Assembly: GCF_003286125.1 (NCBI RefSeq) | Contig: NZ_QMED01000020.1 | Location: 1 to 64,000 of the forward strand | Length of the DNA stretch: 64,000 nucleotides | Reading direction: 5' to 3' | Source: Algibacillus agarilyticus | GTDB lineage: Bacteria; Pseudomonadota; Gammaproteobacteria; Enterobacterales; Alteromonadaceae | Shown: piece after piece, positions 37,321-45,999 of the stretch | How the letters are laid out: the number at the start of each line of letters is the position of its first letter | Numbering within the stretch: position 1 is the first letter of the stretch | The notes under the pieces: generated by a model | The model's database searches: none | What the model saw: only the letters and a program-made list of their open reading frames with translations | Told to the model about the DNA's origin: nothing | Made by a program: the position numbers and the translations under genes

Positions 37321-37342
37321 GGTACGAAATATATTTCGTACC
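37321..37342 (+). other. Perfect 22-bp palindrome between receptor and lipoprotein genes
   Basis: The arm GGTACGAAATA is followed directly by its exact complement. It lies 15 bases past the receptor stop and 28 before the lipoprotein ATG, with no T-run. In mRNA it would make a stable hairpin that could protect the receptor part or lower expression of the lipoprotein. A protein-binding site is an alternative. Confidence 0.5.
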
Positions 37343-37370
37343 TCAACTAACGAATTATTGGTGTAAACAT

Positions 37371-39455
37371 ATGAAAAATTTTAACAAAACACTTTTAGTG
37401 AGTGCAATTGTAGCTGGCTTAGCAGGTTGTACTGATGATTATAAACCCGAAGATACAAGTTTTAACAATGCCCCAGTTCATGGTGGTGATATTGAAGTGA
37501 CTTTAAGCGAGAAAGATGCGGGGACTTATTTACATTTATTAGGCTCAATTAAAGGTGAGTACGGTGAAGGTAATACAGGTGAAGGCGTGGTTATAGATTA
37601 TGAAAGCGATCCCGTTTTCATACAAAATGTGACAACTAAAATCACTGATAGCACACTAGGTGAATTATCTGAAACGGTTGGCCATAAATTAGTTTCAGGT
37701 GTTCAAGTGGGTGTCGCACCGATGATGCTCATGGATGAGTTAGATTCAGGTCAAACACGCACCATTGAATATAATTATGAAATTAGTGATGGAAAGAAGT
37801 CGACATCACGTAAAATGACAATAAATATAGAAGGTGAAGATTTCGCCCCTGTTTTTGTTGATTCAAAAACATCTCATAGAACAAGCCAAAGTTCAGTTGT
37901 GGTTGATTTATTAGAAGGTGTTGTTGACGAAGATGGCGAAACGCTTTTTATCACTGATGTTACGGTTGATAGTGACAAAGCGATTTATACAATGAGTGGC
38001 TCAACGCTGACCCTTGATGTTGATGCAACAACGGCAGGTTTAGCAGTTGGGGCGGAAGAAACCTATGTATTTACCTATAAAGTTAATGACCATAATAATG
38101 CTTTAACACGGACTTCGACATTTATATTACGCAATGTATTAACCGAACCACGTGCGCCAGAAGTTGTTAAAAACTATGAAGCTGTAGTCAATACAAATGA
38201 TTCTATTCAGTATGTTGACCTTTCTGGTGTTGATTACATCATCGATTGGAATGGCGATACAATTAATATTGATTTATCAAATATTTCTGCCGTTGGTGAC
38301 GCGCCAGCCCTTAAATTTAATAAATCTTCAGGTGCAACACTTGCGGTTGACCCGATTGATTTTTCGAGTTATTTAACCGCGGGCGAGACAAAAACTTTTA
38401 CTTATACGTACCCAGTCGATGATGGTGCAGCAGCAACCGAAGGACAAGGCGGCCATAATGTTGATGTTAACTTTAGTGTAACCGTAACTAAAGCAACACC
38501 GGTTAACTTAATTGCTAACGGCGGTTTTGAAACAGGAGATTTAACAGGCTGGACAGTTAACGATGATACCCTTATTAATGTGCAAGCGGTAGGCGACGCG
38601 TTTGAAGGCGGTCACATGCTTGTTTCTACAGCGGCCGATAGCACAGCAAGCACTTCTTTCAATGTAGAAGCGAATGCAGGCTACTACGTAAGACAAACAG
38701 ATAGAAGTACATTGGCAGCCGGTGTTTGGGCGGGTAGTTATTCAGCTGTTTTAGATGATAAAGCACGCCCATTTAATTTTCATCCTTCATATAATGCTGA
38801 CAATATAGCCCAACCTTGGAGTGATTATAAGTATCAAGCGTCTTCATTCACTGCAACAGAGAATGGTTCTAAAACGATCACTTATACTGTGAGTGCAATT
38901 GAATTAGATAGTGTGTTTGCTTACAAATATTCAACAGATCCTGCGAATAACTTAGTGATGCAAGCCGGTCAAAATAGTGTTGATTTTGAAGATGGTACTG
39001 TGGGTAGCTGGAGTGGCAGTTTTGCCGTTACAACGGATGCTGATCAAATATTATCGGGTACAACCAGTGCGGTTGTTTCTGCATGGGGCGGCACTTTAGC
39101 ATTACCAGCTGGTACACTTAAAAATGATAAAAAATACTTATTAGCGTTTGATGCGCGTCATTCAGCATTTGATGGCGACGGTCAGAGCCCAATTCGTGTT
39201 GATATCGAAACGGCAGACGGCGCAAGCTCAGTTTTAGGTTCGCCTATCAGTACTAAAGCTTTTCCAAGAGGTCGTAATATTATTAAAGTTGGTTTAGGTG
39301 AAACATTCCGTGAAGAACGTTTTATTGATACAGCTAAATTTAATGACGTAGCTGATTGGGATACTAAAGCAGTTAGAATTAATATTAGCCCAAGCTCATG
39401 GACTGGTAAGGGTGAGTTAATCATCGACAACGTGATGTTGGTTGAAGTTGAATAG
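37371..39455 (+). CDS. Surface lipoprotein with repeated beta domains, CBM-like C-terminus
   Basis: This is a 694-residue lipoprotein from ATG 37371; a longer frame from 37314 would place 19 residues and the palindrome before the signal. The lipobox LAGC is followed by DDYKPED. Three or so beta-sandwich repeats (for example FTYKVNDHNNALTRTSTFIL and FTYTYPVDDGAAATEGQGGH, cadherin/Ig-like) precede a region with LIANGGFETGDLTGWTVND, the opening pattern of CBM4/9-type carbohydrate-binding modules, ending with IIDNVMLVEVE as in such modules. It probably binds agar oligosaccharide and hands it to the receptor, a functional counterpart of SusD but unrelated in sequence. It closes its transcript at a terminator. 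Confidence 0.7.
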   Translation: MKNFNKTLLVSAIVAGLAGCTDDYKPEDTSFNNAPVHGGDIEVTLSEKDAGTYLHLLGSIKGEYGEGNTGEGVVIDYESDPVFIQNVTTKITDSTLGELSETVGHKLVSGVQVGVAPMMLMDELDSGQTRTIEYNYEISDGKKSTSRKMTINIEGEDFAPVFVDSKTSHRTSQSSVVVDLLEGVVDEDGETLFITDVTVDSDKAIYTMSGSTLTLDVDATTAGLAVGAEETYVFTYKVNDHNNALTRTSTFILRNVLTEPRAPEVVKNYEAVVNTNDSIQYVDLSGVDYIIDWNGDTINIDLSNISAVGDAPALKFNKSSGATLAVDPIDFSSYLTAGETKTFTYTYPVDDGAAATEGQGGHNVDVNFSVTVTKATPVNLIANGGFETGDLTGWTVNDDTLINVQAVGDAFEGGHMLVSTAADSTASTSFNVEANAGYYVRQTDRSTLAAGVWAGSYSAVLDDKARPFNFHPSYNADNIAQPWSDYKYQASSFTATENGSKTITYTVSAIELDSVFAYKYSTDPANNLVMQAGQNSVDFEDGTVGSWSGSFAVTTDADQILSGTTSAVVSAWGGTLALPAGTLKNDKKYLLAFDARHSAFDGDGQSPIRVDIETADGASSVLGSPISTKAFPRGRNIIKVGLGETFREERFIDTAKFNDVADWDTKAVRINISPSSWTGKGELIIDNVMLVEVE

Positions 39456-39477
39456 TTAACTTTAACTAAATAAAACT

Positions 39478-39512
39478 TAAAAGCCTCATAAACATATGGG
39501 GCTTTTTTATTT
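39478..39512 (+). terminator. Rho-independent terminator after the CBM-like lipoprotein
   Basis: Stem AAGCCTCATA / TATGGGGCTT (one G-T pair) with a 4-base loop is followed by TTTTTATTTT. It separates the receptor/lipoprotein transcript from the halogenase gene. Confidence 0.8.
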
Positions 39513-39589
39513 TAAAGTTTTAGTATATATGATTGATTTATATCATATTTATCACATACTTAATTTGTCCTGTTTTAGTGGAATAGTAT

Positions 39590-41140
39590 ATGAGTAAATT
39601 AATTAAAGACATTGTTATTATTGGCGGGGGAACTGCTGGCTGGTTAACTGCCGGTATTTTATCTTCTAAACTAAAATCTCGAGTTCAAAGTGGTGAATTG
39701 AGTATTACGTTGTGCGAATCACCGAATATTCCAATTGTAGGCGTAGGGGAAGGCACATGGCCCACAATGCCTGAAACGTTGCGCAGTTTGGGTATTTCGG
39801 AAACTGATTTTATTCGAGAGTGTGACGTTTCTTTTAAGCAAGGTTCGAAATTTGTTGGTTGGGGCAATGAGCAATCATCGGGTTCATATGTTCATCCATT
39901 TGATCTTCCTGAATTTGGCCTTGATGGATTTTTAGCCCATCAATGGAACTCAAATTTATACCCGCACTCTTTTGCTCAAACATTTACAACACAAGAAAAT
40001 TTAGGTGATGCAGGCTTGGCACCTAAAACTATTTCAACGGCTGAATATGCCAAATATGCCAATTATGGTTATCACCTCAATGCCACAAAATTTTCAACTT
40101 TTTTACAAAAACACTGCGTTAAACATCTAAATATTAAACATATTTTAGCTGAAGTTGAAGACGTTAAATTAGCGACATCGGGGCAAATAACGTCTGTTTA
40201 TTTAGCTGGAAAAGGGGATCTAACCGGTGATTTATTTATAGATTGCACCGGATTTAAATCGTTACTATTAGGCGAGTCTCTCGGCGTTAAATTTAAAAAA
40301 GTTGATGACATCTTATTTGCAGATACGGCTTTGGCGACTCATGTAGATTATACAAATAACCAATCACCTATTGCCTCATTTACTCTTTCCACCGCACAAC
40401 GAGCTGGGTGGATATGGGATATTGGTTTGCCGTGTCGGCGGGGTGTCGGCTATGTCTATTCAAGTCAGTACACCGATCATCAAACGGCGACACAGGACCT
40501 TCACCAATATATAAAATCTAGCAGTTCAAATGTAAAAAATATTGAAACTCGAGAAATAAAGTTTACCGCTGGGCACCGTGAATTGTTTTGGAAAGAAAAT
40601 TGTGTTGCCGTCGGTTTATCTGCCGGTTTTTTAGAGCCGTTAGAAGCCTCTGCGATTGTGCTAGTTGAATTATCTGCTGCCATGATTGCTGAACAATTAC
40701 CGAATACACATGACGAATTACCGATTAGAGCAAAGCGATTTAATCAAAAATTTAATTATCATTGGTCGCGAGCGATTGAATTTTTGAAACTTCATTATTT
40801 AGTCAGCGAACGCAGCACTTCATTTTGGCAAGATAACCGGGCTGAGGCTTCTGTCCCAGAACGTCTAAAAGAGTTAATGCAACTTTGGCAATATGATGTA
40901 CCTAAATACTCTGACTTTGAACAAGGTGGAGAGTTATTCCAAGCGGCAAGTTACCAATTTGTATTATACGGTAGCGCTTTTCGAAGCCGGCCTACCTATC
41001 AGCTTGACCCTAGACTCGATCAACTTATAGATAAACAAATTAAAGATAATCAGGCTAAAACGGCTCAACTGCTTAACGGGTTACCCACAAATAGAGAATT
41101 AATAAATAAAATTATGGAATTTGGTTTAGCTAAAATTTAA
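39590..41140 (+). CDS. Tryptophan-halogenase-family flavoprotein
   Basis: This 516-residue protein has the FAD-binding GGGTAGW motif (about residues 12-18), a VGVGEGTWPT segment, Lys83 in FKQGSKF as the likely counterpart of the catalytic lysine of PrnA, and W274-x-W-x-I...P281 (WIWDIGLP) where halogenases have WxWxIP. The family uses reduced FAD, chloride or bromide and oxygen to halogenate aromatics. Members beside TonB receptors and SapC in Alteromonadales and Caulobacterales have no proven substrate, so enzyme activity is an inference. No flavin reductase is adjacent. It is followed 8 bases later by the SapC gene. Confidence 0.88.
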   Translation: MSKLIKDIVIIGGGTAGWLTAGILSSKLKSRVQSGELSITLCESPNIPIVGVGEGTWPTMPETLRSLGISETDFIRECDVSFKQGSKFVGWGNEQSSGSYVHPFDLPEFGLDGFLAHQWNSNLYPHSFAQTFTTQENLGDAGLAPKTISTAEYAKYANYGYHLNATKFSTFLQKHCVKHLNIKHILAEVEDVKLATSGQITSVYLAGKGDLTGDLFIDCTGFKSLLLGESLGVKFKKVDDILFADTALATHVDYTNNQSPIASFTLSTAQRAGWIWDIGLPCRRGVGYVYSSQYTDHQTATQDLHQYIKSSSSNVKNIETREIKFTAGHRELFWKENCVAVGLSAGFLEPLEASAIVLVELSAAMIAEQLPNTHDELPIRAKRFNQKFNYHWSRAIEFLKLHYLVSERSTSFWQDNRAEASVPERLKELMQLWQYDVPKYSDFEQGGELFQAASYQFVLYGSAFRSRPTYQLDPRLDQLIDKQIKDNQAKTAQLLNGLPTNRELINKIMEFGLAKI

Positions 41141-41148
41141 TAAAAGAG

Positions 41149-41868
41149 ATGAATATGAAAATTGAAACGGTAGAAATAGTAGATATAAATAAACACCGAA
41201 ATCTTAAAGTAGATGTGACCAATTATGATGTTGCTCACAATCGAATTAATGCGGCTTATGTTACTGTTATTGAATTGAGCACATTAGTTAATGAATACCC
41301 GGTGTTTATCACTAAAAATCCACGAGATGGGCAATTTCAATTGAGTGCGATAATGGGGTTCAAATCGGGTGAAAACCTGTTTTTGCAAAATGGAAAGTGG
41401 AACGCACGTTTTATACCAACAGATATATTAAGAAGACCTTTTCAGGCGGCACTTGCGGGTGAGGGCGAGAATACAACATCTCGAATAGCGCTGGATATTG
41501 CAAGTGAACTCGTGCAAACAGAAAAAGGTGAAGCGTTGTTTGAAGATGACGGAAAACCGAGTGCTTACCTTAATCGAATTAATCAAAATTTCGCTCAGCT
41601 ATATGCTGGGACTCAACAATCTAAGGCTATTTTACAAAAAGCCAACGAATTGAATTTAATAGAACCTGTCAGTATCGATTTCGAACTTAAAGGTCAATCC
41701 ACTCCCGGTTTAAATGGCTTGTATTCGATTAATCGAAAAACCTTAGGTGAATTAAGCGGTCAAGATCTTGAAGAGTGCCACCAGTCAGGTTGCTTGCAAG
41801 TGTGTTATGCACTACTCAGCTCGGTTATTCATTTAGATAAATTAGTCAATTGGGTAAACGAGCAATAA
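41149..41868 (+). CDS. SapC-family protein
   Basis: This 239-residue protein belongs to the SapC family (IETVEIVDINKHRNLKVD at the start, NEYPVFITKNPRDGQFQLSA and GFKSGENLFLQNGKWNARFIP in the middle). The name comes from a Campylobacter S-layer locus, and the biochemical role is unknown. There is no signal peptide, so it is cytoplasmic. ATG 41155 is an equally good start with AAAGAG at a better distance. It pairs with halogenase-like flavoproteins next to TonB receptors in many alpha- and gammaproteobacteria, which implies a joint function. Eight bases separate the two genes, so they are co-transcribed. Confidence 0.88.
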   Translation: MNMKIETVEIVDINKHRNLKVDVTNYDVAHNRINAAYVTVIELSTLVNEYPVFITKNPRDGQFQLSAIMGFKSGENLFLQNGKWNARFIPTDILRRPFQAALAGEGENTTSRIALDIASELVQTEKGEALFEDDGKPSAYLNRINQNFAQLYAGTQQSKAILQKANELNLIEPVSIDFELKGQSTPGLNGLYSINRKTLGELSGQDLEECHQSGCLQVCYALLSSVIHLDKLVNWVNEQ

Positions 41869-41892
41869 AAAATAGACTTTAACCGTTTTTTT

Positions 41893-41944
41893 ATTGCTTG
41901 CAATGCGATTCTGTTCTATATTTTATTTGTAAATTGTTTACAAT
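41893..41944. promoter_or_regulatory. GntR-type operators upstream of agarase 1
   Basis: ATTGTTTACAAT (41933-41944) is one base from the perfect palindrome, with a more distant ATTGCTTGCAAT at 41893-41904. The main site is 72 bases before the agarase start, consistent with repression or activation by the GntR protein. Confidence 0.55.
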
Positions 41945-42016
41945 GTTAATCGATTGTAGAAAGATACATATATCAATGCTTTCTAAATGATAACAACGCT
42001 CAAAAAGGTTTATATA

Positions 42017-44422
42017 ATGCAAATTATTCATAATAGTAAAAGAGAGTTTAAAATACAGACCCTGCTCGCAGCTACACTTTCTGCTTTAGCCTTAACGGCT
42101 TGCCAAGGTGTTAATAATGAATCAACGGTTGAAAACACAGCGGCTGATGCAACAGATAACGAAGTTTCTATCTATAATTTTGAAACGGCAACCATTCCAA
42201 CAACCGTCAAGTTTATAAATTCAACCGGTGAATTGGTTACAAGTTCAAAAGGTGTAACAGAAGGTAAACAAGCTTTACGTGTTAAAATGAACTCTAAAGC
42301 CCATGAGTACGCTGCGATAGATTTCAAACCTGAAAATCCATGGGACTGGAGCAATTTAGACGATTTTAGTATTGCATTTGATATAGCCAATGAAGGTGAG
42401 CATTCAACTCAGTTATTCTTAAACGTTTTTGATCATAATGGTAAGGTTTATACCCGCAGTGTATCGGTACCTGTTGGCGGCTCAAAAACCTATTATTCAA
42501 AATTAGAAGGGCATGATTTAGGTAGCCCAGGTGGTGATGACAAAGTTGAACTGAATTTAAGTTCAGGATTACGCTCAAACCCGGCAACCTGGGACTCAGA
42601 TGACACTCAGTTTGTCTGGATGTGGGGAGCAAAACACCTTGATACAAAAGGTATTGCTAAAGTATCGCTAAGTGTGCAATTTAATTTGCATAATAAAGAA
42701 GTCACGCTTGATAACATTCGCTTAATGCCACACCCCAAAATGAATGAAGAATATTTAACCCATATTGTTGATAAATTTGGTCAAAGCACAAAACTAGATT
42801 TTGAAGAAAAGATCCACTCAGAAGCTGAATTGATTGCTCAGCGAGATCGAGAAGCCAAAGAGCTCAATGGTGGCAAGCCAATGGATGACCGTTCAAAATA
42901 CAGCGGTTGGAAAAATGGTCCCAAATTAAAAGCAACCGGTTATTTTCGTACCGAAAAAGTAGGTGATAAATGGTCATTAGTTGATCCAGAAGGGTATTTA
43001 TACTTTGCCACGGGTATCGATATTATTCGCTTAGCAAATTCAACCACATTAACGGGTTATGATTTTGATCAAACAGCAATCAATCAACGTTCAAGCGATG
43101 AATTAGTCCCTGAAGATTCACAAGGTTTAAACACCGCCCCTAGAGCCGCGCATCCTACCCGTCATTTAGTATCAAAAACGCGTGCGGATATGTTTGAATG
43201 GTTACCAAAAGATTATAACGATCCACTAGCTAACCACTATGGGTATCGACGTTCGGCGCATTCAGGGCCTTTACAACGTGGTGAAGTTTATAGTTTTTAC
43301 AGTGCTAATCTTGAGCGTAAATACGGAGAAACAACGCCATTTTCATTTATGAAAGATTGGCAAGAAACCACCGTCAATCGTATGCTTAATTGGGGCTTTA
43401 CGTCTTTAGGTAATTGGACTGACCCAATGTATTACGCGAATAACCGTATTCCTTATTTTGCTAATGGTTGGATTAACGGGGATTATAAAACGGTTTCGAG
43501 TGGTAATGATTTTTGGGGAGGATTACCTGATGTATTTGACCCATTATTTGAAGAACGCGCCTTAGCAACAGCAAAACAAGTTGCTAGTGAAGTTAAAAAT
43601 AACCCTTGGTGTGTAGGGGTGTTTATTGATAACGAAAAGAGCTGGGGCCGTCCAGAATCTAAATCAACTGAATACGGTATTGTTATTCATACCTTAACAC
43701 GTGATGGCGCGGATGTACCGACCAAGAATATGTTCACACAACGTATGAAAGCTAAGTACAAAAAGATTGAAAAACTTAACGCGGTTTGGGGAACCTCAAT
43801 TGCGTCTTGGGATGCATTCCAAAAAGGTGGTTTTGATTCTAAAATTGTTAATGACGAGCAAGCCGCTGACTATGGCTTCCTTTTAGGTGAATACGCGTCT
43901 GAATACTTCCGCATTGTTGATGGCGCACTAAATAAATATATGCCAAACCATATGTATTTAGGTGTTCGTTTTGCTGATTGGGGTATGCCTAAAGAAGTGG
44001 TACAAGCTTCAGCTAAATATGCCGATGTTGTTAGCTTTAACTTATATAAAGAAGGTTTAACAAAGAACAAATGGAAGTTCTTAGAAAAGCTTGATATGCC
44101 GACCATTATCGGTGAATTCCATATGGGTACAACTGCATCTGGATTCTTCCACCCGGGGCTTGTACATGCAGCGAATCAAGAAGATCGCGCAAAAATGTAT
44201 AAAGATTATATGCATTCGATCATTGATAATGACTACTTTATTGGCGCTCATTGGTTCCAATATTTAGATTCACCTATTACAGGTCGAGCATATGATGGTG
44301 AAAACTACAATGTTGGTTTTGTATCTGTAACCGATGTACCATATAACGCGATGGTTAAACGTGCCAAAGAAGTTCACGAAGACGTTTATACACGACGCTT
44401 TGGTGACTTAGAGAAAAAATAA
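42017..44422 (+). CDS. GH50 beta-agarase 1 (lipoprotein)
   Basis: This is an 801-residue lipoprotein from ATG 42017 (a start at 41987 is possible), lipobox LTAC. It hydrolyses beta-1,4 bonds of agarose to neoagaro-oligosaccharides. Residues about 45-245 form a beta-sandwich carbohydrate-binding-like part; the catalytic (beta/alpha)8 barrel follows. GWKNGPKLKATGYFRTEK marks the junction. Glu540 in DNEKSWG is the expected acid/base and Glu700 in GEFHMG the nucleophile; their 160-residue spacing matches that in characterised GH50 enzymes. It has its own operator and terminator. Its closest relative in the window is the 58.9-61.2 kb agarase. Exo or endo mode is not decidable here. Confidence 0.93.
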   Translation: MQIIHNSKREFKIQTLLAATLSALALTACQGVNNESTVENTAADATDNEVSIYNFETATIPTTVKFINSTGELVTSSKGVTEGKQALRVKMNSKAHEYAAIDFKPENPWDWSNLDDFSIAFDIANEGEHSTQLFLNVFDHNGKVYTRSVSVPVGGSKTYYSKLEGHDLGSPGGDDKVELNLSSGLRSNPATWDSDDTQFVWMWGAKHLDTKGIAKVSLSVQFNLHNKEVTLDNIRLMPHPKMNEEYLTHIVDKFGQSTKLDFEEKIHSEAELIAQRDREAKELNGGKPMDDRSKYSGWKNGPKLKATGYFRTEKVGDKWSLVDPEGYLYFATGIDIIRLANSTTLTGYDFDQTAINQRSSDELVPEDSQGLNTAPRAAHPTRHLVSKTRADMFEWLPKDYNDPLANHYGYRRSAHSGPLQRGEVYSFYSANLERKYGETTPFSFMKDWQETTVNRMLNWGFTSLGNWTDPMYYANNRIPYFANGWINGDYKTVSSGNDFWGGLPDVFDPLFEERALATAKQVASEVKNNPWCVGVFIDNEKSWGRPESKSTEYGIVIHTLTRDGADVPTKNMFTQRMKAKYKKIEKLNAVWGTSIASWDAFQKGGFDSKIVNDEQAADYGFLLGEYASEYFRIVDGALNKYMPNHMYLGVRFADWGMPKEVVQASAKYADVVSFNLYKEGLTKNKWKFLEKLDMPTIIGEFHMGTTASGFFHPGLVHAANQEDRAKMYKDYMHSIIDNDYFIGAHWFQYLDSPITGRAYDGENYNVGFVSVTDVPYNAMVKRAKEVHEDVYTRRFGDLEKK

Positions 44423-44472
44423 AACGGTTTATAATGCTTTAATTAAAAAATAAATTATAAAGTTGTTTTATA

Positions 44473-44509
44473 AAAATCGCTTTTCATTAATTTGAAAAGC
44501 GATTTTTTA
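44473..44509 (+). terminator. Rho-independent terminator of agarase 1
   Basis: Near-perfect 14-bp stem AAAATCGCTTTTCA / TGAAAAGCGATTTT with a short loop, continuing into T residues. It lies 50 bases past the agarase stop. Confidence 0.85.
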
Positions 44510-44570
44510 TTGTCTGTGGTTTAGGTAAAGTTGTTCAGACTAGAATCGACATTCCGCACGTGTTTGAAGT

Positions 44571-44795
44571 TATAGTCTTCTCGCTCAGGTTTTATGGTTC
44601 ATTGTCAGCGCTTACTCTCGACTTTGGCTCCTGCGTCGTTCTAACACCTAAATCCATTTAGGCGGCCCCAATCACATAGTAGAGCATATGCTCATGGCGT
44701 CTCGAAGCTTGACGGCTTTGATTACATGGATGTAAGTACTTAGGTTTCGTCTGGAACTAGAAACCTGCCCCTAAAACCCGATCGCTTTGACTATA
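44571..44795 (+). repeat. MITE-like element, copy C (longest)
   Basis: This 225-bp copy has both terminal repeats. Left end TATAGTCTTCTCGCTCAGG and the complement of the right end, TATAGTCAAAGCGATCGGG, are imperfect inverted repeats. Inside are two small hairpin modules, CCTAAATCCATTTAGG and TTACATGGATGTAA, which are the parts missing in other copies. No open frame for a transposase exists, so it would need to be moved in trans. Confidence 0.85.
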
Positions 44796-44858
44796 TTTAC
44801 GCTAAGTATAAGTAGATAACAGGTATATATTGAGCGTGAATAGCTAAATGATAACGTT

Positions 44859-44890
44859 AAAAAATCTAGCGACTCAAATTAAGTCGCTAA
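44859..44890 (-). terminator. Rho-independent terminator (diguanylate cyclase)
   Basis: Stem TAGCGACT / AGTCGCTA followed on the minus strand by GATTTTTT. It is 45 bases past the cyclase stop. Confidence 0.75.
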
Positions 44891-44934
44891 AGGGGGGAGT
44901 TGATTAATGTCGTGGTTAAGTTTGAAAAGCGTTT

Positions 44935-45834
44935 TTAAGCCGACCGTGCACAGTTTCTACCGGCTCTTTTAGCTAAGTAGAGCGCTTTGTCAGCTTTATT
45001 AAATAACGCTTTAGGCTCAGTGTTTTCAAGTAACTGACTGTAACCAATTGAGACTGATACGCCCATTTTATTCATGAGTTCAGATGTATTAGTCGCTTTT
45101 TTAATTAACTTTGCTACACGGGTTGCCGCTAGTTCATTTGCGCCTTCAAGAATAATGGCAAATTCGTCACCGCCAAATCGAAAGGCTAAATCGGTTTTAC
45201 GGATTGATTGCTCTAAAATTCTCGCAAAATGCATCAACACTTGATCGCCTTGCGCATGCCCCCAATTATCATTGGCTTTTTTAAAGTTATCTAAATCTAA
45301 TAAAATCAACGTATAATCCGTGTTGCTCGCTCTCGCTTTATAGACTGACTTATCAAATTTTTCATCAAAAAATCCACGATTACCTAAACCGGTTAAGTGG
45401 TCATTTAATGCTTGCTTTTTCAATTCGGCAACGGCTAACGCGTTTCTGATCGGGTAAGCTAATTTAGTTTGAATTAAATTTAATATTTGCTGGTTTTCTT
45501 CATCTAACGGTTCATTACATGCATAGGTCATTAAACCTAAACGATCGTCAAATAAAGTAATTTCTGAAAGGTGACTCACAACACCCATTTTGTAATCAGG
45601 TGTTTGATAGGTTTCATCCGTCGTTTGAAAATGTATGCCGCTAATAGCTACATATTTTGCCGCTTCTTCGGCATACATCTGTAGTATGTCATTAACTAAC
45701 AAGCTAGTATGCAGTCTTTCAACTAAATGATTGAAATTAGGTTCAAATTCAGTGCGAAGTGCTGCTACACTTGAAGTAGGCAAGTGCATTACATTGTCTG
45801 TACAATTCAAATTGAAATGGTTGCTGTTTTCCAC
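44935..45834 (-). CDS. GGDEF diguanylate cyclase
   Basis: This 299-residue cytoplasmic protein makes cyclic di-GMP. The N-terminal 130 residues look like a small GAF-type sensor (about 45-130). DHLTGLGNRGFF starts the cyclase domain. The catalytic GGDEF is at residues 221-225, and RKTD five residues before it is an intact inhibitory site, so it should be active and feedback-regulated. No EAL domain is present. It stands alone, divergent from the Kef antiporter gene, with its own terminator. The signal sensed is unknown. Confidence 0.92.
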   Translation of the reverse strand: MENSNHFNLNCTDNVMHLPTSSVAALRTEFEPNFNHLVERLHTSLLVNDILQMYAEEAAKYVAISGIHFQTTDETYQTPDYKMGVVSHLSEITLFDDRLGLMTYACNEPLDEENQQILNLIQTKLAYPIRNALAVAELKKQALNDHLTGLGNRGFFDEKFDKSVYKARASNTDYTLILLDLDNFKKANDNWGHAQGDQVLMHFARILEQSIRKTDLAFRFGGDEFAIILEGANELAATRVAKLIKKATNTSELMNKMGVSVSIGYSQLLENTEPKALFNKADKALYLAKRAGRNCARSA

Positions 45835-45999
45835 ATTGTCACCTTTTCGTTTAACTATTGAACTTTACAAAGCTAGAATCGTACCAATATTAAAAAAACC
45901 AATTAAAACAATATTTTAATGTGTAATGTGTTTTATTATTGACGCTGACTCGATAGTGTTTTAACCACTGTCAAAATTTTAATTAAAAAATAAGAATGT

